11,013 nt of DNA from an uncultured Lachnospiraceae bacterium (GTDB lineage Bacteria; Bacillota; Clostridia; Lachnospirales; Lachnospiraceae), in contig CANOFI010000054.1 of NCBI GenBank assembly GCA_947565255.1, forward strand, positions 1 through 11,013, given 5' to 3'. Positions 6,326 through 11,013 of the stretch are shown here, piece after piece; position 1 is the first letter of the stretch; each line of letters starts with the position of its first letter. The position numbers were made by a program, and so were the translations under genes. Under the pieces are notes generated by a model, which did no database searches, was not told the origin of the DNA, and saw only the letters and a list, made by a program, of their open reading frames with translations.

Positions 6326-7453
6326 TCACAAATAATTCATCGACGTCGATACGGTTAGTATTGCAATTGTAATGAAAAACAGCGTCAGCGTCGTCGTAAC
6401 GCATTTTAACAAAAGCCTGCTGCCTTCTCCTACTGTACTAATACAGTGAATCATCCGTTTGTCGCTGATCGGCTGTATCACGGCCGCCGCCACCTTGTAC
6501 AACAGCAGAAAAACAACCATTTTCACAAGGGGCACAAGACAGAGCAGCACAAGCACAATCAGAATGCCCACACCGACGCCGTTTTTAATCAGCATGCCGG
6601 ATCCGATTACAACCTCCGTCACAGCGTTCATTGTATTTCCGATGCCGGGCACTGCCGACACCGCCCTGTGTACGGCGCCGGCCTTAAAGCTGTCCACTGC
6701 CGGGGTAATCAGGCCCTGTACCACATTCAGACCGATGACCACGGCAAGCATGGTCTTTAATCCCCACTGCACAAGTGTTTTTATCAAATCTGCCGTTTTG
6801 GAAAGCATGTCTTCTTTCGAAATATAGTTCACTAAATTCAATACCACATATACATTGCAGAGCGGCAGCAGAATACGGAACAGCACAACCGTTACCCCGT
6901 AAATCATACCGAGCAGAAGCTCATAAAAAACCACCGCACTGCTCCCGCCCTTTGCCACAGCCACCGTCAGCATATACGTGGGCATCAGAAGCTTCATAAA
7001 CTCGCTCATCTGCCCGATAATTCCGCCCGCTACCGTATGTACATTCCGAAACGACTGTATCAGCACTGCAAGCAAAAGCACATACACAATATAAAAGCTG
7101 ATGTCTGCCGTCTGGCTCCGCTCAAATACTCTCGTAAAATTTGTCAGCGCCGCTGCCATCACTGCGATGAGAAGCACATACACCAGACACGCCGCATTTG
7201 CCTTTATTTCTGTAAAGAACATACGTTCTATCAATGAAAGAATCGTTTTTTTCTGAATCGGCAGCTTTCCGCTGATTAAATCCCGCACCATCTGCTCAAA
7301 GCTTATGTCCTCCTCCAGCGTCTCATCCAGCATCTGTTCCACTTCCGTAAAATCCAGATCCTCCAGCAAATCTTCCGCATAGACGGTCTGTCCGCCTGCC
7401 AGAATGCATCCTGTCAATAAAAATTCCACGATTAATTTTATGATTTTTTTCAT
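6326..7453 (-). CDS. spoIIIAE: Stage III sporulation protein AE (polytopic membrane protein)
   Basis: This 375-residue protein begins with a signal-like segment (MKKIIKLIVEFLLTG) ending at VYA, a plausible cleavage site near residue 26. An acidic helical region (about 27-60) follows, then about six or seven hydrophobic membrane segments from residue 85 onward. Length and layout match SpoIIIAE, the largest membrane subunit of the SpoIIIA complex. Conserved-looking stretches include MPTYMLTVAVAKGGSSA (about 157-173) and PGIGNTMNAVTEVVIGSG (about 269-286). The start is a choice between ATG at 7459, which touches the spoIIIAD stop, and ATG at 7453. GGGTGA (7465-7460) is 6 nt from 7453 but has no spacing at all to 7459, so 7453 is preferred. 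Coupling to spoIIIAD translation is likely. Confidence 0.94.
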   Translation of the reverse strand: MKKIIKLIVEFLLTGCILAGGQTVYAEDLLEDLDFTEVEQMLDETLEEDISFEQMVRDLISGKLPIQKKTILSLIERMFFTEIKANAACLVYVLLIAVMAAALTNFTRVFERSQTADISFYIVYVLLLAVLIQSFRNVHTVAGGIIGQMSEFMKLLMPTYMLTVAVAKGGSSAVVFYELLLGMIYGVTVVLFRILLPLCNVYVVLNLVNYISKEDMLSKTADLIKTLVQWGLKTMLAVVIGLNVVQGLITPAVDSFKAGAVHRAVSAVPGIGNTMNAVTEVVIGSGMLIKNGVGVGILIVLVLLCLVPLVKMVVFLLLYKVAAAVIQPISDKRMIHCISTVGEGSRLLLKCVTTTLTLFFITIAILTVSTSMNYL

Positions 7454-7459
7454 ACGCAT

Positions 7460-7465
7460 TCACCC
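7460..7465 (-). promoter_or_regulatory. Shine-Dalgarno overlapping the spoIIIAD stop, deciding the spoIIIAE start
   Basis: GGGTGA contains the TGA stop of spoIIIAD and can pair with the UCACC part of the 16S rRNA tail. It lies 6 nt before the ATG at 7453. This favours the second of two closely spaced ATG codons and suggests translational coupling. Confidence 0.55.
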
Positions 7466-7846
7466 GATTAATGAGTCGATTGTTTCTAAAAGCGCCTGCA
7501 GAACCGGCATGCTGACCGCCAGAATTACCAGCTTGCTGAACACTTCTATCTGCCCTGCCACCGCCTGATATCCGGCATCCCTGCAGATTGCTGAGGAAAA
7601 CTCTGCAATGTAGGTTACCCCAATAATTTTCAGCAGCATTTTTATATAAATATCACTGACTGTCACATAATTTTGTATGGAATTTAACGTATCCACCACA
7701 ATGGATAACCGGCTTACGCCGTAATAAAACAAAATCACACACGTTACCATTCCGATATATACCGCATATTCCGGCCGGACACTCCTCAGCTGTACGGCAA
7801 ACAACACGCCGGCAATCCCGGCAATGGCTATTTTTAATACTTCCAT
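7460..7846 (-). CDS. spoIIIAD: Stage III sporulation protein AD
   Basis: This 128-residue protein is almost entirely hydrophobic, with about four membrane segments near residues 4-20, 28-46, 67-86 and 103-122. Length, topology and position between spoIIIAC and spoIIIAE match SpoIIIAD, a membrane subunit of the SpoIIIA complex that is related to SpoIIIAC. The motif GVTYIAEFSSAICRDAGY (76-93) is typical of the family. The start is supported by AGGGGTGG just upstream in the 12-bp gap after the spoIIIAC stop. Its stop overlaps the Shine-Dalgarno of spoIIIAE. Nothing unusual is seen. Confidence 0.95.
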   Translation of the reverse strand: MEVLKIAIAGIAGVLFAVQLRSVRPEYAVYIGMVTCVILFYYGVSRLSIVVDTLNSIQNYVTVSDIYIKMLLKIIGVTYIAEFSSAICRDAGYQAVAGQIEVFSKLVILAVSMPVLQALLETIDSLIG

Positions 7847-7858
7847 CTGTCCACCCCT

Positions 7859-8053
7859 TTACAATGAAAAAAGCTGCTTAATTGTCTCAAATAATTCGCT
7901 GATATAAGGAATAATCCAGAACAATACCAAAATCAGTCCCGCAAGACTTGTCAAAAACGCATGCTCTTCTCTTCCGCTGTGCTTTAGTACCTGACTGATC
8001 ACAGACACTAAAATTCCGACTGCTGCTATTTTAAATATTACATTTACACTCAT
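7859..8053 (-). CDS. spoIIIAC: Stage III sporulation protein AC
   Basis: This 64-residue protein has two membrane segments (about 6-24 and 33-51) joined by a short polar loop with LKHSGREEHAF. Size and pattern match SpoIIIAC, the smallest subunit of the complex, which resembles half of SpoIIIAD. The loop motif (SGREEHAFLTSLAGLI, 26-41) is highly characteristic. The start is supported by AAGGGGG upstream, within a 17-bp gap after the spoIIIAB stop. It is full length despite its size. Confidence 0.95.
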   Translation of the reverse strand: MSVNVIFKIAAVGILVSVISQVLKHSGREEHAFLTSLAGLILVLFWIIPYISELFETIKQLFSL

Positions 8054-8071
8054 GTCTGCCCCCTTATCCTG

Positions 8072-8590
8072 CTACAATAGTATGAGATTCAGCATCACTC
8101 CCGCAAAGACCCCAAGACATCTGCACACTCTGCTTCTTTTCCCCTGCTCCTGTTCCAGGGACATAATTTTATTTTCCAGCTGCTCCAGATGCATCTCTAT
8201 GGTGGAAAGCTGCATCTGCGTATCCAGATATCCAAGCTGGCCCCCAAGAGCCTGAAGTTGCTTTATATCCTCCTTTGTCAGCGCGCTTTCTTTTAAAATT
8301 TCTTTTGCCTTTTCTTCCCATACCTGCCCAAGCGTTCTGGCATCCTGCTTTTTTAACTCAACGGACACTTCTTTTAAAAATACGCCGTACAGATTGTCCA
8401 TACGCCCGGCAATCTGAAGAAACGCATCTGGAAGCGGCGTAAAGGCATACTGAATTTCTCCTCGCAGCATACAAACCATCCGTTTTTCCAAAAGAAGCTG
8501 GCGTATGCGCTGCTTATATTCTCTTCCCTTCCCGTACCCGATTCCGACACATGCAATAAAAATCATAATGGCTCCCGCAATTTTCAACAT
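8072..8590 (-). CDS. spoIIIAB: Stage III sporulation protein AB
   Basis: This 172-residue protein has an N-terminal hydrophobic segment (about 3-20), a helical cytoplasmic body, and a C-terminal hydrophobic segment (about 157-172). Family motifs are RGEIQYAFTPLPDAF (43-57) and LGGQLGYLDTQMQ (115-127). SpoIIIAB is the membrane partner of the SpoIIIAA ATPase and has been compared to type II secretion and type IV pilus membrane proteins. Its start overlaps the end of spoIIIAA by 7 bases (ATGTTGA), a sign of translational coupling between ATPase and partner. The ribosome binding site AAGGGGG lies inside spoIIIAA. The length is normal for the family. Confidence 0.95.
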   Translation of the reverse strand: MLKIAGAIMIFIACVGIGYGKGREYKQRIRQLLLEKRMVCMLRGEIQYAFTPLPDAFLQIAGRMDNLYGVFLKEVSVELKKQDARTLGQVWEEKAKEILKESALTKEDIKQLQALGGQLGYLDTQMQLSTIEMHLEQLENKIMSLEQEQGKRSRVCRCLGVFAGVMLNLILL

Positions 8591-9528
8591 AACCGTTCCC
8601 CCTTCCCGTTATAGATGGCCTGCAGGGTTCCCACGCCGCGCTGTCCCGACAGCAGCACATACCGCTGTATTTTTTCCTCCTCCAGAAGCGCCTGAAACAC
8701 CTGCTTTGCCTGTATGTCCTCTATGGAGCTTCCATGCACGGTCGCAAGCAGCTTACAGCCGGTAGAAAGCGCAGTCTCAATTGCCTTCGCCTCCTCCCAG
8801 GTTCCAATTTCATCCACTGCAATCACCTGCGGAGACATGGAACGCACCAGCATAAAAATCCCTTCTGTTTTCGGACAACAATCCAGAACATCTGTTCGAA
8901 TCCCAAGATCGTTCTGCGGAATTCCCAGGTAACAGCCGCCTAATTCGGAACGCTGGTCCACAACGCCTATCGTCTGCCCCTCCATTTTGCATGTCCCATT
9001 GGAAAGCTGCCGGATACAGTCACGCAATAGGGTTGTCTTCCCGCAGCGGGGCGGCGAGACGATCAGTGTATTGCATACCCGCCCCCCTTCCGACAGATAA
9101 GGAAGGACGTTGCTGGCACAGCCCTTCACCTCATGCGCAAAACGCACATTTAAAAAAGATATGTATTTTAATGCTTTCACGCATCCCTTTTCCACAACTG
9201 CCTTTCCTGCAATCCCCACCCGGTGGCCGCCCTGTACGGTCAGAAATCCCTGGCGCACCTCGTCCTCGTAAGCATACAGGGAATAATTTCCAATATATTC
9301 CATGGTTTCCTGAATTTCTTTTTTGGGTATCGTCCAGCTGTTTCTGATATCTTTTGTCAGCATGCCCTCTCTGCTGATATAAAATTCCTGATTCTCATAA
9401 ATGCACAGCACCGGCGCATTGACACGCAGCCGGATTTCCTGCAGCCGCTCAAAATCCAGCGGCAGCCTCGCCAGCGCCTGCCGGATTTCCAATGAAAAAA
9501 GTTTCAGGATTTCCTCTTTCTGAAGCAT
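8584..9528 (-). CDS. spoIIIAA: Stage III sporulation protein AA (secretion-type ATPase)
   Basis: This 314-residue protein is the cytoplasmic ATPase of the SpoIIIA complex, related to type II/IV secretion ATPases. An N-terminal domain (about 1-130) carries EIRLRVN (31-37) and YAYEDEVRQGFLTVQGGHRVG (86-105, with G106 following). The P-loop SPPRCGKTT (158-166) supplies the Walker A lysine K164, the Walker B strand VIAVDE (235-240) ends in D239-E240, and TVHG (263-266) gives a sensor-like histidine. In the family this subunit works in the mother cell and is needed for sigma-G activity in the forespore. It is the first gene of the operon. The start is fixed by GGGAGG 6 nt upstream, and that site lies in the 3' arm of the large dyad. 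Nothing is missing. Confidence 0.96.
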   Translation of the reverse strand: MLQKEEILKLFSLEIRQALARLPLDFERLQEIRLRVNAPVLCIYENQEFYISREGMLTKDIRNSWTIPKKEIQETMEYIGNYSLYAYEDEVRQGFLTVQGGHRVGIAGKAVVEKGCVKALKYISFLNVRFAHEVKGCASNVLPYLSEGGRVCNTLIVSPPRCGKTTLLRDCIRQLSNGTCKMEGQTIGVVDQRSELGGCYLGIPQNDLGIRTDVLDCCPKTEGIFMLVRSMSPQVIAVDEIGTWEEAKAIETALSTGCKLLATVHGSSIEDIQAKQVFQALLEEEKIQRYVLLSGQRGVGTLQAIYNGKGERLC

Positions 9529-9583
9529 AAAAAACCTCCCTTAACTTGTACTTTTTTAAATGTATGTACAAGTTTGGGAGGTT
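9529..9583 (-). terminator. Large hairpin plus six T's immediately before spoIIIAA
   Basis: On the minus strand, AACCTCCC (9583-9576) and AACTTGTAC (9574-9566) pair with GTACAAGTT (9551-9543) and GGGAGGTT (9540-9533). The bulge is A on one side and AA on the other, and the loop has 14 nt. Six T's (9534-9529) close the structure and the spoIIIAA ATG follows directly. For RNA arriving from the surface-protein gene this has the form of a Rho-independent terminator, and no other terminator is apparent in the 140 bases after that gene. The 3' arm contains the spoIIIAA Shine-Dalgarno, so the folded form would also block translation. An alternative reading is a DNA operator. Confidence 0.7.
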
Positions 9584-9587
9584 ATGA
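9559..9587 (-). promoter_or_regulatory. Sigma-E-type promoter for the spoIIIA operon
   Basis: On the minus strand the -10 CATACATT (9566-9559) matches the B. subtilis sigma-E consensus CATACANT fully. TCATAAC (9587-9581), 14 bp upstream, matches 5 of 7 positions of the -35 consensus KMATATT. B. subtilis spoIIIA is a sigma-E operon, which fits. The predicted start, near 9552, is in the loop of the dyad, giving a leader of about 24 nt with the ribosome binding site and no 5' arm. Confidence 0.72.
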
Positions 9588-9723
9588 CTGTGAATTTGTT
9601 TTACAAAACGAATACCGCACAAATTTCCATAAAACAGACCCTTATCAGCCTGACCCAACAGCGCCTGGACCACATGATGCTCTGATAATCAGGCAATGCT
9701 CCGGAGTTCGTTTGAAAAATTCT

Positions 9724-11013
9724 CTAATCCATTGTATACAGCGTGTCTGCCCTGTTTTCCCCGTCAATGTAATTCCAGTACCGGCCCCAGGTATTTCCTG
9801 TCTCGGAGGTTTCCGCTACAATATACATACGGCAAATATCACAGTTCCACACAATCGAATCCTCCGGCGTATCCGCTTCTATCACAGTTACACCGGCTGT
9901 TATATACAGACCTTCCATATAACAGTTTTCAGCAAATGCACGGCTTCCGATTTTTTTCAGTTTCCGGCAGCGGGTCAGGTCCACATATTCCACACCGACA
10001 TTGTACTCAAACGCACTGCTCCCGATTTCCTCCAGTGTGGCCGGCAGATAGATATTATCACAGCTGCACCATTCACCGTAAAAGGCTTCATCTGCTATTT
10101 TTGCAACAGTATACTCTTCGCCGTTTACAAGATAGCGTTCGTCCATGTAGACATTGTCCCCTTTTACATGCCATTTGTCTTTCAGCCCCGTCAGGGTCAG
10201 TGTCCTGCCTGTCTCATCCGCAATAAATGTAAAATAATCTTCTGCATTTTTCATCTCATATCCAAATTCATACATGATACCTGCATTCCAGTTCCATCCA
10301 AAACCGGACGGGACTGATGCTGCTTCACAGTTTATTTTGACTCTCGAACTGTCCAGACCGTAAAACGGGGAATATTCCTTTCTGGTACCCGGTATGGTCA
10401 CCACAGTTTCCGGTATGTAAATGGTCATTACATTGTCGCAGCCGGTAAATGCCTTCTGTCCGAGGGCTGTCACGCTGTACGTCTGCCCGTTCACGCAGTA
10501 GGAAGAGGCAATGTCCAGGAATTCTGCATTTTTATCCTTCACTCCTGTGATGGTCATCGTCTTCGCTACGCTATCCAGAGTATAGGTAAACGGAATATCG
10601 GACATATACTGTTTCATGTATATGTCCCAGTCTTTTTCATCCACCACCGTATCCCTGTTGACGTCTCCTGTAATGTAAAACCGGTAGGACAGCGGTTTTC
10701 CTTCTATGGTCTGCTTTAAAAGCCTCACATCCATTTCGTCATACTTTCCGTCACAGTTTATGTCCCCGGGGGCATAAATTGATATCAGGGGGCATATTGT
10801 CCCCCAGAATGTTTCCAGGTCGCAGTCAGGATTCGTGCTGACATTTTTATAAAATCCATACGCCAGTATGTTCCCGTCTTCCGCATCAATTTTTCCATTT
10901 CCGTTTAAATCCGCAAACTCCTTCTCATACGCAGTCATGCTTCCCATTCCTACTAATTCATCGTAGATTTCCCGGATGTCGTCTTCCGTATAACGGCCGT
11001 CGCCATTAATATC
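9724..11013 (-). CDS. Surface or secreted protein with dockerin-type EF-hand loops and BspA-type leucine-rich repeats (5' truncated by the window)
   Basis: The frame is open to the window edge, so the N-terminus is missing; 429 residues are visible. Four calcium-binding loops of dockerin or EF-hand form occur in two pairs: DINGDGRYTEDD (1-12) and DLNGNGKIDAED (35-46), then DINCDGKYDEMD (84-95) and DVNRDTVVDEKD (117-128). The 33-34 residue spacing in each pair is that of a dockerin domain. Two homologous modules follow (about 142-260 and 261-380), each opening with FTY or FTF, then a TLTG or TITG strand, a VNG turn, and BspA-type LRR_5 repeats (AFTGCDNV, AFYGEWCSCDNI, AFEYNVGV, AFAENCYM). Such proteins are usually exported and attached to the cell wall or a scaffold, with roles in adhesion or polysaccharide handling. 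The ATG at 10947 is internal. Its end is 195 bp from spoIIIAA and it reads in the same direction. No enzyme domain is visible. Confidence 0.85.
   Translation of the reverse strand, partial: DINGDGRYTEDDIREIYDELVGMGSMTAYEKEFADLNGNGKIDAEDGNILAYGFYKNVSTNPDCDLETFWGTICPLISIYAPGDINCDGKYDEMDVRLLKQTIEGKPLSYRFYITGDVNRDTVVDEKDWDIYMKQYMSDIPFTYTLDSVAKTMTITGVKDKNAEFLDIASSYCVNGQTYSVTALGQKAFTGCDNVMTIYIPETVVTIPGTRKEYSPFYGLDSSRVKINCEAASVPSGFGWNWNAGIMYEFGYEMKNAEDYFTFIADETGRTLTLTGLKDKWHVKGDNVYMDERYLVNGEEYTVAKIADEAFYGEWCSCDNIYLPATLEEIGSSAFEYNVGVEYVDLTRCRKLKKIGSRAFAENCYMEGLYITAGVTVIEADTPEDSIVWNCDICRMYIVAETSETGNTWGRYWNYIDGENRADTLYTMD

Noticed and set aside
9642..9694. Inverted repeats TTATCAG/CTGATAA and GCCTGA/TCAGGC after the surface-protein gene as its terminator
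   Set aside because: The two repeats overlap and compete, the loop is over 30 nt, and no T-run follows. The hairpin before spoIIIAA is a far better terminator.
9574..10317. Plus-strand open frame of 247 codons over the surface-protein gene
   Set aside because: It is antisense to the dockerin/LRR protein, has Cys/Phe/His-rich composition typical of a shadow frame, and shows no domain.
10945..10947. ATG at 10947 as the start of the surface protein
   Set aside because: The frame is open to the window edge and encodes another calcium-binding loop (DINGDGRYTEDD) upstream, so this ATG is internal.

Overview
The window comes from an endospore-forming Firmicute of the Clostridia, most likely a gut Lachnospiraceae-type organism. 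The evidence is a complete spoIIIA sporulation operon, strong AGGAGG-type ribosome binding sites on most genes, moderate GC, and a surface protein that combines dockerin-type EF-hand loops with BspA-type leucine-rich repeats. The assignment below class level is inference.

Layout from left to right. Positions 1-269 hold no gene I can support; there is an AT-rich inverted repeat at 161-196. On the plus strand, 270-1097 encodes a membrane-anchored glycerophosphodiester phosphodiesterase. Everything downstream is on the minus strand. aroA (EPSP synthase, 1194-2477) converges on the phosphodiesterase and has its own sigma-A-type promoter. Next come a small DUF6512-like membrane protein (2680-3207) and a dihydrodipicolinate synthase/N-acetylneuraminate lyase-family protein (3304-4218). 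The latter has its own promoter and a dyad in its leader.

Positions 4340-9528 are the complete eight-gene operon spoIIIAA-AB-AC-AD-AE-AF-AG-AH, read right to left with short gaps or small overlaps. Its products build the mother-cell half of the SpoIIIA-SpoIIQ channel across the outer forespore membrane: AA is the cytoplasmic ATPase, AB to AF are membrane components, and AG and AH are ring-forming proteins. The right end (9724-11013) is the 3' part of a large secreted or surface protein whose start lies outside the window.

The most notable structure is at 9529-9587, just before spoIIIAA. A near-perfect 17-bp dyad followed by six T's looks like a Rho-independent terminator for transcripts arriving from the surface-protein gene upstream. 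A good sigma-E promoter lies inside the dyad, with its -10 element in the loop. The spoIIIAA Shine-Dalgarno sequence is in the 3' arm. A transcript from the sigma-E promoter would begin in the loop, lack the 5' arm and keep a free ribosome binding site. Read-through transcripts would terminate or have the site sequestered. This suggests a compact switch that insulates the sporulation operon from vegetative transcription.
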